Positions 17,650 to 26,609 of a stretch of DNA of 64,000 nucleotides are shown in pieces (the stretch's first letter is position 1; each line of letters starts with the position of its first letter). The stretch is from Desulfitobacterium sp050251735. Its GTDB lineage: Bacteria > Bacillota > Desulfitobacteriia > Desulfitobacteriales > Desulfitobacteriaceae. The notes beneath the pieces are model-generated. The model did no database searches. It was not told the origin of the DNA and saw only the letters and a program-made list of their open reading frames with translations. A program made the position numbers and the translations under genes. Location: NCBI GenBank assembly GCA_050251735.1, contig JBFWMF010000014.1, positions 1 to 64,000 of the forward strand, given 5' to 3'.

Positions 17650-19134
17650 ATGATGGGCTTAGCAAAAGATGTCCTGATCGGAACCGGAATCGGCTTATTA
17701 GTTTATCTTTGGGTTACCGGATATAATGTGCTTCCCATCGGGCTTTTAATTTTACTGGGAGTGTTATTGTGGAAGTTTATGCCTCGCCCAATGATGGGAA
17801 GTTCGGATAAAGGCATCCTAATCTCCGGTGGTTCCATTGATTTTGATGATATCGGAGGGCAGAATGCGGCCAAAAAGGAGCTTCAGGAAGCTCTGGATTT
17901 CTTATTATATAGTGAACGAATGAAAGAATTAGGGATCAGGCCGCTCAAAGGCATTCTTTTATCAGGACCGCCCGGAACCGGAAAAACTTTATTGGCTAAA
18001 GCTGCTGCGCGTTATACAGATTCAATTTTCTTGGCTATCTCCGGAAGTGAGTTTGTGGAGATGTATGCAGGAGTGGGAGCGGAGCGAGTTCGGCGTCTGT
18101 TTCGAAAAGCTAGGGATTTAGCCAAAAAAGAGAAGAAGGATCGGGCTATCATCTTCATCGATGAGATGGATATCCTTGGGGCGAAGCGGGGGAGCAATGT
18201 CTCCCATCATGAATACGATCAAACCCTTAACCAGCTTCTGGTGGAGATGGACGGACTGGGTAATGATGACCAAGGCCCACAAATCCTTGTTGTTGCGGCT
18301 ACAAATCGAGCAGAGGCTTTAGATCCGGCTCTTTTGCGTCCGGGCCGTTTCGATAGACAAGTCAAGGTGGATTTGCCGGATAAGGAGGGACGCCTTGCTA
18401 TTCTTAAGATTCATACCAAGAATAAGCCCATGGCAGCGGATGTAGATCTGGAGCAGATCGCTCAAGAGACCTATAACTTTGCCGGAGCTCACCTAGAAAG
18501 CGTAACGAATGAAGCGGCAGTTTTTGCTTTAAGGGATGATGTTGGAGAAATTAATATGGCTCATTTCCGCGAAGCAGTGGAAAAGGTTCTCTTAGGGGAG
18601 AAATTGGATCGAAAGCCTACTGACGAAGAGCTACAACGTGTGGCCGTCCACGAAAGCGGGCATGCCTTATTAGCTGAATATGTGCGACCTCATTCCGTAT
18701 CGCAAATTTCTATCCGATCCCGGGGTAATGCTTTAGGGTATGTTCGTCATTATCCCAAGGATGATCTGTATCTTTACACGCAAGCCATGATTGAAGAACA
18801 GATTATGGTTGCCTTAGCAGGTGCAATAGCAGAGGAAACGATTCTTGGTGAGCGGAGTACCGGAGCAGCAGGCGATTATGAGCAAGCTCTGCAGATGGTA
18901 GGAAAAATGATGGCATCAGGGATGTCCTCTCTAGGGGTAGTTGACGTCGAAAAGTTAGGGGCAGACCAGCGTCAAAAAGTAACCTGTGAGATTCTAAGCC
19001 TATTGGAAAATCGAACTCGCGAGATTATTCTCGACAGTCGGGAAACCTTGGAGAGATTAGTTGCTGTATTAAAAAGGGATGAAGTACTCGATGGTGAAAA
19101 GCTTCGCTTACTCATTGAGGAGGAAGCTGCCTAA
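17650..19134 (+). CDS. FtsH-like membrane AAA zinc metalloprotease (short form)
   Basis: Protein of 494 residues, shorter than classical FtsH (about 600-650). Two closely spaced hydrophobic stretches (about 8-24 and 28-42) replace the usual periplasmic domain. The AAA module has Walker A GPPGTGKT (106-113), Walker B IIFIDEMD (about 168-175) and the second region of homology (TNRAEALDPALLRPGRFDRQ). The M41 protease domain has HESGH (334-338) as zinc ligands and an Asp in AAGDYEQA (near 405) as the third ligand, so it should be active. It is a paralogue of the housekeeping FtsH, which would sit elsewhere. Substrates are unknown. Confidence 0.88.
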   Translation: MMGLAKDVLIGTGIGLLVYLWVTGYNVLPIGLLILLGVLLWKFMPRPMMGSSDKGILISGGSIDFDDIGGQNAAKKELQEALDFLLYSERMKELGIRPLKGILLSGPPGTGKTLLAKAAARYTDSIFLAISGSEFVEMYAGVGAERVRRLFRKARDLAKKEKKDRAIIFIDEMDILGAKRGSNVSHHEYDQTLNQLLVEMDGLGNDDQGPQILVVAATNRAEALDPALLRPGRFDRQVKVDLPDKEGRLAILKIHTKNKPMAADVDLEQIAQETYNFAGAHLESVTNEAAVFALRDDVGEINMAHFREAVEKVLLGEKLDRKPTDEELQRVAVHESGHALLAEYVRPHSVSQISIRSRGNALGYVRHYPKDDLYLYTQAMIEEQIMVALAGAIAEETILGERSTGAAGDYEQALQMVGKMMASGMSSLGVVDVEKLGADQRQKVTCEILSLLENRTREIILDSRETLERLVAVLKRDEVLDGEKLRLLIEEEAA

Positions 19135-19179
19135 TTTAGTGAGAAAACGCATATTTGCATCAAATGAGCTCTTTGAAGG

Positions 19180-19207
19180 AGCCCTCGACTGTGAGGGCTT
19201 CTTTTTT
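19180..19207 (+). terminator. Terminator after the FtsH-like gene
   Basis: Stem AGCCCTC / GAGGGCT, 6-nt loop, followed by TCTTTTTT. Confidence 0.88.
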
Positions 19208-19327
19208 GCGTATGGAACAGTAAAGAGGATAAGTTCAGAAAAGAAGAGAAATAATTTAGAAAGAGTTGCTTATAACTAAAACCAAGCATTATCGTTTGCG
19301 TTTAAAGGAGGAGAGTGATAAAATATC

Positions 19328-20575
19328 ATGAAAGCTGAAATTGTCGCAACAGGAACGGAAATACTATTAGGACAGACCTTAAATACGAGTGCACACTATC
19401 TAACAGGAAAGTTATCTGAATTAGGAATTGAAGTGGATTATCATACCACTGTAGGAGATAATAAGGAACGGTTGGCTAAGGTAATCATACAAGGTATAGA
19501 AAGATCGGATCTGCTTCTTATTACCGGGGGGACGGGACCAACGGAGGATGACCTCTCCAAGGAGCTCATTGCTCAAGTCTTTGGCTTAAAAATGCTACTT
19601 GACCCGGCCAGCCTGGAGAGTATTCAGGAATTTTTTGTCCAAAGGGGCACAGAGATGCCTGAGACGGAAAGGAAGCAAGCATACTTTCCTGAAGGATCCC
19701 AAGTTCTTCCCAATCACCAGGGAACAGCGCCTGGGGCTATTCTTCAAAAAAGCAATAAAACTATCATACTTTTACCTGGCCCACCGTCGGAGATGGAGCC
19801 GATGTTTAAGGAATATGTATGGCCTTTTTTGGAGCAAAAAGCTCAAGGAGATATGGCGAGAATGTATGTTCGGATAATCAAGGTTGTAGGCTTAGGGGAG
19901 TCTGATTTAGAGGAAAGGCTTCAAGATTTTGTCGGTAAAAAACCCCCCAGCATAACCTTGTTATGTAAACCTACGGAGATGCATATCCGTATAGTGGTGA
20001 GAGGAAATGCTGCCGAGGCATTGGAAGTTCTTGATCAGACTGAGCTTGCAATTCGTGAACGACTTGGGGAGCGGGTATTTGGGACGGATGAGGATACGAT
20101 GCTGGGGCTCGTGAGTGAGGGCTTGAAGAAACAGCAATTGACTCTGTCTACAGCAGAATCTTGTACTGGTGGAACGCTGGGAGCGATGCTTACAGAGCAA
20201 CCGGGTAGCTCAGACTTTTATTTAGGTGGGGTCATAAGCTATTCCAATGCCATGAAAGAGAATTTTTTAGGAGTAAGCGCCCAGACCTTAGCTCAATTTG
20301 GTGCTGTTAGTGCTGAGACAGCACGAGAGATGGCAGCAGGTGTCCGCGAGCGTACCAAAGCAGATCTAGGTATTAGTATTACGGGAATTGCCGGACCCGG
20401 AGGAGGAAGCCAGGATAAGCCCGTTGGCTTAGTATTCATTGGCTTAGCTACTTCGGAGGGGATTAAAGCGAATATGTTTCAGTTTCATGGAGGAAGAGAT
20501 TCGATTCGACAGCTCTCTGTTCAAGCTGCCTTGGATTGGATACGCAGTTATTTGTTGAAAATTGAAAGGGGTTAA
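19328..20575 (+). CDS. cinA: CinA-family protein (NMN amidohydrolase / ADP-ribose pyrophosphatase type)
   Basis: Protein of 415 residues with both CinA domains: an N-terminal molybdopterin-binding-like domain (ATGTEILLGQ at 7-16, TGGTGPTEDD) and a C-terminal PncC-type amidohydrolase domain (TAESCTGG near 277, GISITGIAGPGGG). The family recycles nicotinamide mononucleotide and hydrolyses ADP-ribose; its link to competence comes from its position next to recA in streptococci. GGAGGAG precedes the ATG. The downstream helicase gene begins at the cinA stop, so they are coupled. Confidence 0.94.
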   Translation: MKAEIVATGTEILLGQTLNTSAHYLTGKLSELGIEVDYHTTVGDNKERLAKVIIQGIERSDLLLITGGTGPTEDDLSKELIAQVFGLKMLLDPASLESIQEFFVQRGTEMPETERKQAYFPEGSQVLPNHQGTAPGAILQKSNKTIILLPGPPSEMEPMFKEYVWPFLEQKAQGDMARMYVRIIKVVGLGESDLEERLQDFVGKKPPSITLLCKPTEMHIRIVVRGNAAEALEVLDQTELAIRERLGERVFGTDEDTMLGLVSEGLKKQQLTLSTAESCTGGTLGAMLTEQPGSSDFYLGGVISYSNAMKENFLGVSAQTLAQFGAVSAETAREMAAGVRERTKADLGISITGIAGPGGGSQDKPVGLVFIGLATSEGIKANMFQFHGGRDSIRQLSVQAALDWIRSYLLKIERG

Positions 20576-20582
20576 TAATCGA

Positions 20583-22178
20583 TTGAGTGCAGAACGTTTA
20601 CAAGCCTTTGGCGAAATTAGTTTAAGCAAACAAGTCTTACAGGCATTATCAGAAATGGGGTTCGAGGAACCCTCACCGATTCAAAAGGAAGCTATTCCTG
20701 TGGCTATGGATGGGGTGGATCTGATTGGGCAGGCGCAAACCGGCACGGGAAAAACCGCCGCCTTTGGCATTCCTATTTGTGAGAAGGTCAATCCAAAGTT
20801 TCAGGCGGTTCAAGCCCTGATCTTAACACCAACCCGTGAGCTGGCGGTTCAGGTATCTGAGGAAATCAGTAAGATTGGCAAATACCGCCATATCAAACCA
20901 CTACCGATCTATGGAGGTCAATCCATCGATCGTCAAATTCGGGCGCTGCGCTTTGGTAGCCAAGTGGTCGTCGGAACCCCGGGTCGGGTTCTTGATCACC
21001 TTAATCGGGGAACTTTAAAACTGCAATATGTCAAGATGGTTGTCTTAGATGAAGCTGATGAAATGCTGGATATGGGCTTTGTGGAAGATATCGAAACCAT
21101 CCTTCGGCAAGTCCCCCCCGAAGAACGCCAAATGATGCTGTTTTCAGCTACCATGCCGATAGAAATCAAGAAACTGGCGCAAAACTATATGCACCAGCCC
21201 AAGTCGGTAGCAGTAAGTCGTGATGAACTTACAGTGCCTTTGATTGAGCAGGTGTTTTATGAGACTAGAGAAAAAATCAAAGTCGATGCACTCTGTCGGA
21301 TTATCGATATGGAAGATATCGGTCAAGCCATCATTTTTTGCCGTACCAAGCGAGGTGTTGATGAGCTCGTAGCCGCCTTGGAGGCCAGAGGGTATTTTGC
21401 GGATGCATTGCATGGAGATTTAAGCCAACAACAAAGAGATCGCGTGATGAAAAAATTCCGTGATGGCAAAGTGGAACTCCTTGTAGCTACTGACGTAGCT
21501 GCGAGAGGTCTCGACATCGATAATGTGACTCATGTCATTAATTTTGATATCCCTCAAGATCCCGAATCTTATGTTCATCGTATCGGACGTACGGGAAGAG
21601 CCGGGAGAAAAGGCCAAGCTATTACCCTGGTCTCCTCAAGGGAATACCGACAACTCCGCTTGATTGAACGTTTAATCAAGACGCGGATTGTGCGTAAGGA
21701 ATTACCGACCTTAGCCGATGTTAGTGAACGACAAGCGGAAAACCTCAAGAATCAATTGGTTAAGATTTTACAACGGAGCCATCTCGGAACCTATCGCTCG
21801 ATTGTGGGTTCTTTGTTGGAAGAATATGATTCTGTAGATGTAGCCGCTGCAGCCTTGAAATATGCTGTGGAAGGCGCTAATGAACGAACTGAAGAAGACG
21901 AAGAAGATGTTGCTTTTGGGAATACAGGAGCAGCTCCTGGCATGGTTCGTCTCTTTATGAACATCGGCCGCCTCCAACAAGTTCGCCCTCAGGACATTGT
22001 GCGCTGGATAGCCGATGAAAGCGGAATTCCAGGCAATATTATCGGGATGATTAACATTTATGATAAGTTTACTTTTGTGGAAGTACCGGAACAGCATGCC
22101 GGCCGCGTCCTTAGTTGCATGCATCAAAACATGATCAAAGGTCGTAAGGTGAACGTCGAGCCCGCAAAAGCTAGGTAA
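20583..22178 (+). CDS. DEAD-box RNA helicase with DbpA-type RNA-binding domain
   Basis: Protein of 531 residues from the TTG at 20583. The helicase core is complete: Q motif (FEEPSPIQKEAIP), AQTGTGKT, PTRELAVQV, DEAD in VLDEADEMLD, SAT, and HRIGRTGRAG. The last ~75 residues (GMVRLFMNIGRLQQVRPQDIV, then VEVPE) form the DbpA RNA-recognition fold that in Bacillus YxiN and E. coli DbpA docks on 23S rRNA hairpin 92; in CsdA/DeaD proteins it is more general. A role in ribosome assembly or cold RNA remodelling fits. An acidic stretch (about 440-450) separates the domains. The gene follows cinA without a gap. Confidence 0.93.
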   Translation: MSAERLQAFGEISLSKQVLQALSEMGFEEPSPIQKEAIPVAMDGVDLIGQAQTGTGKTAAFGIPICEKVNPKFQAVQALILTPTRELAVQVSEEISKIGKYRHIKPLPIYGGQSIDRQIRALRFGSQVVVGTPGRVLDHLNRGTLKLQYVKMVVLDEADEMLDMGFVEDIETILRQVPPEERQMMLFSATMPIEIKKLAQNYMHQPKSVAVSRDELTVPLIEQVFYETREKIKVDALCRIIDMEDIGQAIIFCRTKRGVDELVAALEARGYFADALHGDLSQQQRDRVMKKFRDGKVELLVATDVAARGLDIDNVTHVINFDIPQDPESYVHRIGRTGRAGRKGQAITLVSSREYRQLRLIERLIKTRIVRKELPTLADVSERQAENLKNQLVKILQRSHLGTYRSIVGSLLEEYDSVDVAAAALKYAVEGANERTEEDEEDVAFGNTGAAPGMVRLFMNIGRLQQVRPQDIVRWIADESGIPGNIIGMINIYDKFTFVEVPEQHAGRVLSCMHQNMIKGRKVNVEPAKAR

Positions 22179-22215
22179 ATCGGCGAGCCAAAATTAAAAG
22201 CATCGGTCGCCCACG

Positions 22216-22250
22216 AAGAGCAAGAAAAGGAAATATTTTCTTGCTCTTTT
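22216..22250 (+). terminator. Terminator after the DEAD-box gene
   Basis: A 13-bp stem AAGAGCAAGAAAA / TTTTCTTGCTCTT with a 7-nt loop and further T residues. Confidence 0.88.
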
Positions 22251-22272
22251 TGCTCTTTTATCTTAAAAACAA

Positions 22273-22320
22273 TTGACAGGTTCAGTGAGCAAAAGTATAA
22301 TTGAATCGAACAAGTGTTTG
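22273..22320 (+). promoter_or_regulatory. recA promoter with LexA (SOS) box
   Basis: TTGACA (22273-22278), a 17-bp spacer and TATAAT (22296-22301) form a consensus sigma-A promoter. Immediately downstream, CGAACAAGTGTTTG (22307-22320) fits the Gram-positive LexA box CGAAC-N4-GTTYG. It covers the expected transcription start, so LexA binding should block initiation. RecA is thus predicted to be SOS-induced as in Bacillus. Confidence 0.92.
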
Positions 22321-22367
22321 TTTTTTAAGCTGAAAGATTTGGTGATATTCGAATAGGAGGAAAAAAG

Positions 22368-23411
22368 ATGGCTGGAACCGACGATAAATTAAAAGCCTTG
22401 GATATGGCGTTGAGTCAAATTGAAAAGCAATTTGGCAAGGGTTCAATTATGAGATTGGGGGAGGCTTCTGCCAAAATGGCGGTAGAGGTTATTCCAACAG
22501 GTTGCCTGGCCATTGATATAGCCCTTGGAGTCGGTGGAGTACCACGGGGACGTGTTATTGAGATCTACGGACCTGAGTCTTCCGGGAAGACTACCGTTGC
22601 TTTACATATTGCTGCCGAAGCTCAAAAACTTGGTGGTACGGCTGCTTTTATCGATGCAGAGCACGCTCTTGACCCGGTTTATGCGAAGGCTTTAGGGGTC
22701 AATATTGACAATCTATTGATATCTCAACCTGATACAGGAGAACAAGCCTTAGAAATTTGTGAAGCATTGGTGCGCAGTGGAGCCATCGATGTGATCATTA
22801 TTGACTCTGTGGCAGCTTTGGTTCCCCGAGCAGAAATTGAAGGAGAAATGGGAGATTCCCATATGGGCTTACATGCTCGCTTGATGTCCCAAGCTCTGCG
22901 AAAATTGACTGGGGCAATCAGTAAGAGCAATACCTGCGTGATTTTCATCAACCAGATTCGTGAAAAAGTGGGGGTCATGTTTGGTAATCCGGAAACCACA
23001 ACAGGTGGCCGAGCCTTAAAATTCTATTCATCGGTGCGCATGGAGGTACGGCGTCAAGATACCCTAAAACAAGGGCAAGAGATGATTGGCAACCGTACCA
23101 AAGTCAAAGTCGTTAAAAATAAGGTGGCACCACCCTTTAAACAAGCTGAATTTGATATTATGTATGGTCTGGGGATTTCTCGAGAAGGTAGCATTGTCGA
23201 TGTAGGAGCAGAACTCGATATTATTGATAAGTCCGGAGCTTGGTATGCATACAAGGGAGATCGCTTGGGCCAAGGCAGAGAGAATGCCAAGGAATTCCTC
23301 AAGCAGCACCCTGAAATATCGGCCGAGATAGAGCAACAAATCCGTGCTAGCTTTAGCTCTGTGAGTGCACCAGCTTCAGACGATATGGATGAGGATCCGG
23401 AAGAGTTCTAA
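22368..23411 (+). CDS. recA: Recombinase RecA
   Basis: Protein of 347 residues, standard length. It has Walker A GPESSGKT (about 68-75), VIIIDSVAALVPRAEI (Walker B region) and the L2-loop NQIREKVGVMFGNPETTTGGRAL region in short conserved blocks, plus an acidic C-terminal tail (SDDMDEDPEEF). It forms filaments on single-stranded DNA, drives homologous recombination and triggers LexA cleavage. AGGAGG precedes the ATG, a LexA-controlled promoter lies upstream and recX starts one base after its stop. Confidence 0.98.
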   Translation: MAGTDDKLKALDMALSQIEKQFGKGSIMRLGEASAKMAVEVIPTGCLAIDIALGVGGVPRGRVIEIYGPESSGKTTVALHIAAEAQKLGGTAAFIDAEHALDPVYAKALGVNIDNLLISQPDTGEQALEICEALVRSGAIDVIIIDSVAALVPRAEIEGEMGDSHMGLHARLMSQALRKLTGAISKSNTCVIFINQIREKVGVMFGNPETTTGGRALKFYSSVRMEVRRQDTLKQGQEMIGNRTKVKVVKNKVAPPFKQAEFDIMYGLGISREGSIVDVGAELDIIDKSGAWYAYKGDRLGQGRENAKEFLKQHPEISAEIEQQIRASFSSVSAPASDDMDEDPEEF

Positions 23412-23412
23412 G

Positions 23413-23907
23413 ATGAAAGGGGCATTGGAAACCGCTTTAACCTACTTATCTCGGCGAATCCTATCTCGCTATGAACTGGTTCAACGGCTGACGAGGAAAG
23501 GGTTCTCTGAACAGGAGATCGACTCTGCACTGGAACGTCTCCTCGAATGGGGATATATCAATGATCAGGAATATGCTCGTGTCTACTGCCGAAGCAAGCA
23601 AACCAATCATTCTAAGAAAAAAATAAGCTGTGACCTTAAAGGTCGAGGAATCCAAGAGCATATCGTTGAGCAAGTCTTTCAGGAGAACTATCAACCAGAG
23701 CAGGAAAAAGAGCTATGCCTGAAACATGCCCAAAAAATTTGGGCAGAAGAATCACGACGCTGGGAAAACTCCTATCAACATAAGAAAAGCTACGAGAAAA
23801 TACCTCGGGAGGTTTTCCTAAAATTGAAAGTGGGTCAAAAGCTCATGCAAAAAGGATATCCTCAAGAGATGGTTCAACAAATCATCGAAAGAGTTTCAAA
23901 ACTGTAG
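23413..23907 (+). CDS. recX: Regulatory protein RecX
   Basis: Protein of 164 residues made of the tandem three-helix repeats of RecX (LSRRILSRYELVQRL and LLEWGYINDQEYAR are the conserved N-terminal segment). RecX modulates RecA filament length and activity. The ATG at 23413 follows the recA stop by one base with GGAAGAG in the recA end as ribosome site, so it is co-transcribed and SOS-induced with recA. A longer in-frame start inside recA (23365) is not needed. Confidence 0.9.
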   Translation: MKGALETALTYLSRRILSRYELVQRLTRKGFSEQEIDSALERLLEWGYINDQEYARVYCRSKQTNHSKKKISCDLKGRGIQEHIVEQVFQENYQPEQEKELCLKHAQKIWAEESRRWENSYQHKKSYEKIPREVFLKLKVGQKLMQKGYPQEMVQQIIERVSKL

Positions 23908-23936
23908 CAGGAAGGAGAAAGACCTTCCTGCTTTTT
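23907..23936 (+). terminator. Terminator of recA-recX
   Basis: Stem GCAGGAAGG / CCTTCCTGC with a 7-nt loop and five T residues; it begins at the last base of the recX stop codon. Confidence 0.9.
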
Positions 23937-24261
23937 ATCAGTTTGTAGGATCGCTCAGGGCCGTAAAGACTTAGAACTCAGCAGTCTTGACAAATTTTTC
24001 AAAAGATATTAAACTACTAAAAGTAGCCTGTTTCTTAAATGAGACCTTTAAGGTTTTCTTATAGATTGCAACGTAGTTAGTAAATTATATGGAGGCATCG
24101 AGCTAGCGCGTGTATTTGTAGGAATGAAGACAAATTTATTTTTTGTCTAAAATTGAAGGTTTGATTTTTAAGAACTGGCATGACCCCCAGTTTTTTTGTT
24201 TTATATGGAGAACTTGGAGAATGATAGCAAATACGTATAGTACTAAGGAGGTGAATATTAC
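23937..24261 (+). promoter_or_regulatory. Promoter and long leader of rny
   Basis: No gene is visible. TTGACA (23987-23992), 17 bp, TAAACT (24010-24015) is a likely sigma-A promoter, giving a leader of roughly 240 nt. Within it lie GACAAAT...TTTGTC (24129-24146) and a terminator-like hairpin AACTGG / CCAGTT followed by seven T residues (24173-24198), just 65 bases before the rny start. The arrangement suggests premature termination or attenuation. I match no known riboswitch class. Confidence 0.45.
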
Positions 24262-25812
24262 TTGGAATTGACCGGACTGATCTTTGGAATTTTAGCCGCA
24301 GTTGTCGCCCTAGCTATCGGTAGCTTGTTGGGATGGGTTATTCGAAAGAATGCCGCCGAGAAGCTTATTGGATCAGCTGAAGAAGAGGCAAAACGTGTCA
24401 TTGAAAGTGCACATAGTGCTTCGGAGGCCAAGCGCCGTGAGGAAGTCATCGCTGCCAAAGAAGAAGTTATGCATATCCGTAACGAAGTGGAAAAAGAATC
24501 CCGGGAACGTCGCAACGAGATACAGCGCATGGAAAGACGGGTTATTCAAAAAGAAGAGTCCTTGGACCGGAAAATGGAGATTTTGGAGCGTAAGGAAGAA
24601 AATCTTCATCGTAAAGACGAAGAAGTCGATCAACTCAAAGAAGTCTTAAGCCAAACTGTAGCCAAGGAAAAACAAGAATTGGAGCGTGTCTCCGGTTTAT
24701 CCACTGAGGAAGCTAAGCAAATTCTTCTGCATAGCGTAGAAGAAGAGGTTCGCTATGAATCCGCTATTATGATTAAAGATATCGAAAGCAAAGCCAAAGA
24801 AGAAGCTGAGAAACGTGCGAAGAATATCATTTCGCTGGCTATTCAACGTTGCGCAGCGGATCATGTTGCTGAGACCACTGTATCTGTAGTCGCCTTGCCC
24901 AGTGATGAAATGAAGGGACGAATTATCGGACGTGAAGGACGAAATATTCGTACGCTAGAGACTTTAACCGGAATCGATTTGATTATCGATGATACTCCTG
25001 AAGCGGTAATTCTATCCGGTTTTGACCCGATCCGTAGAGAAGTTGCTCGGGTAGCCTTGGAAAAACTTATTGCCGATGGACGGATTCACCCGGCTCGGAT
25101 CGAAGAGATGGTGGAAAAAGCCCAAAAAGAGGTTGACCAACGGATTCGTGAAGAGGGAGAACAAGCAACCTTCGAAACCGGAGTTCATGGCTTGCATCCC
25201 GAAATTGTTCGTCTCTTAGGGCGATTGAAGTTCAGAACTAGTTATGGACAAAATGTGCTTAAGCATTCTATAGAAGTATCTCATTTGGCAGGGCTAATGG
25301 CTGCTGAACTAGGCGTTGATGTTCAGCTGGCAAAGCGAGCCGGCTTACTTCATGACTTAGGGAAGGCTGTCGATCACGATACGGAAGGTACTCATGTTCA
25401 GATCGGTATTGATCTAGCGAAGAAGTATAAGGAATCGTGGGAAGTCATTCATGCAATTGAAGCCCATCATGGAGATACTGAGGCAAAAACTATCGAAGCC
25501 GTTTTGGTAGCTGCTGCTGATGCTGTATCAGCTGCTCGTCCAGGTGCCCGTCGTGAAACTCTTGAATCTTATATTAAGCGTTTGCAAAAGCTTGAAGAGA
25601 TTGCTGATACCTACGAAGGTGTTGAGAAATCTTATGCAATTCAAGCGGGCCGTGAGATTCGCATCATTGTGAAACCAGAAAAGATCGATGACATCTTGGC
25701 TCCTAAAGTAGCTCGCGAAATCAGCAAACGCATTGAAGATGAATTAGAATATCCAGGCCAAATCAAAGTTGTTGTTATTCGTGAAACTCGCGCAGTGGAT
25801 TTTGCGAAATAG
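24262..25812 (+). CDS. rny: Ribonuclease Y
   Basis: Protein of 516 residues with the canonical layout: an N-terminal membrane anchor (about 4-26), a long charged coiled coil (about 30-200), a KH domain (MKGRIIGREGRNIR, about 213-227) and an HD hydrolase domain with the metal-binding pair in LLHDLGKAVDH (near 363). RNase Y is the membrane-bound endonuclease that starts mRNA decay in Firmicutes. The start is TTG after AAGGAGGTG. It is usually followed by ymdB; here one unknown gene lies between. Confidence 0.97.
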   Translation: MELTGLIFGILAAVVALAIGSLLGWVIRKNAAEKLIGSAEEEAKRVIESAHSASEAKRREEVIAAKEEVMHIRNEVEKESRERRNEIQRMERRVIQKEESLDRKMEILERKEENLHRKDEEVDQLKEVLSQTVAKEKQELERVSGLSTEEAKQILLHSVEEEVRYESAIMIKDIESKAKEEAEKRAKNIISLAIQRCAADHVAETTVSVVALPSDEMKGRIIGREGRNIRTLETLTGIDLIIDDTPEAVILSGFDPIRREVARVALEKLIADGRIHPARIEEMVEKAQKEVDQRIREEGEQATFETGVHGLHPEIVRLLGRLKFRTSYGQNVLKHSIEVSHLAGLMAAELGVDVQLAKRAGLLHDLGKAVDHDTEGTHVQIGIDLAKKYKESWEVIHAIEAHHGDTEAKTIEAVLVAAADAVSAARPGARRETLESYIKRLQKLEEIADTYEGVEKSYAIQAGREIRIIVKPEKIDDILAPKVAREISKRIEDELEYPGQIKVVVIRETRAVDFAK

Positions 25813-25833
25813 CCACTTGAATTATGAACTCTC

Positions 25834-25864
25834 GGACAGGTGAGCAATTGCCTGTCCTTTATTA
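25834..25864 (+). terminator. Terminator after rny
   Basis: Stem GGACAGG / CCTGTCC with a 10-nt loop and a T/A-rich tail. Confidence 0.8.
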
Positions 25865-25984
25865 TATTTTAAAGGAAATATTTGAGCTCATTCTCATGGC
25901 AGGACTTTATCTGATGTTGACGAACTATTAAGGAGAAGTAATAGAGGCAATATCTACGCAGTAATTGAGAAAGAGGATGACACT

Positions 25985-26497
25985 ATGGGAAGGTTAAACC
26001 TCCATTATGAAAATGGGGGAAGTGTGCCCGATGGAGTTGGATTATTGATATCAATTCTAGTTCGCTACCCTGAGGTATGTTCAGTACGCTACCTACAAGC
26101 AGAGCATGGGCTAACTTTTCGCTTCATGATATATGGAACCAATCAAGGTGAAAAATTTGTGCATAGCCTTCGCGAGGCTTTAGTTGTCTACCATGGACTT
26201 GAAGGCCAAGATATGAGGATTTGCGAAATTCAGTTCAAACAAGAAGAAGCATTGGCTCTGATTACGGTGACCCGCGATGTAGAGAGTATGGATCGAAGAG
26301 AAGTTGGACTCATTGTCGATCTGGTTAAAGATTTGAGTCATCAACTGATCTATGACGATACAGAAGTTCCGGAGGAGGAACAGACATTTCAAGAAGAGGT
26401 CATCGGGCAGATTCTCCAGTCCTTTCGTGATTGCCGGTTGGATAAAGGTTTTATCGCCATTCGCGAGGAAGGTCGGGTTTTAGTTTACAATAGTTAG
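25985..26497 (+). CDS. Hypothetical protein between rny and ymdB
   Basis: I do not recognise this protein. It has 170 residues, is soluble and acidic, with no signal peptide, membrane segment or cysteine cluster. The opening RLNLHYENGGSVPDGVGLLISILVRYPEVCSVRY suggests a compact alpha/beta fold, and the C-terminal ~50 residues are helical and Glu-rich. ATG start at 25985 with an AAAGAGGATG site. Its position between the RNA-decay gene rny and ymdB suggests a part in RNA or sporulation control, but only by context. Confidence 0.72.
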   Translation: MGRLNLHYENGGSVPDGVGLLISILVRYPEVCSVRYLQAEHGLTFRFMIYGTNQGEKFVHSLREALVVYHGLEGQDMRICEIQFKQEEALALITVTRDVESMDRREVGLIVDLVKDLSHQLIYDDTEVPEEEQTFQEEVIGQILQSFRDCRLDKGFIAIREEGRVLVYNS

Positions 26498-26609
26498 TCC
26501 TTAAGTGAGCAAGCTGAAAGCGCAAGGTTTTAAGGCAGAAATTTTTGGGCATATCAATAGTATGAACATACCCTTTACAGTTGTGGTATAAAACGAAGGA
26601 GATCGTCGC

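Noticed and set aside
19079..19279. 66-codon frame over the end of the FtsH-like gene
   Set aside because: It overlaps the protease gene and reads through its terminator, with no ribosome site.
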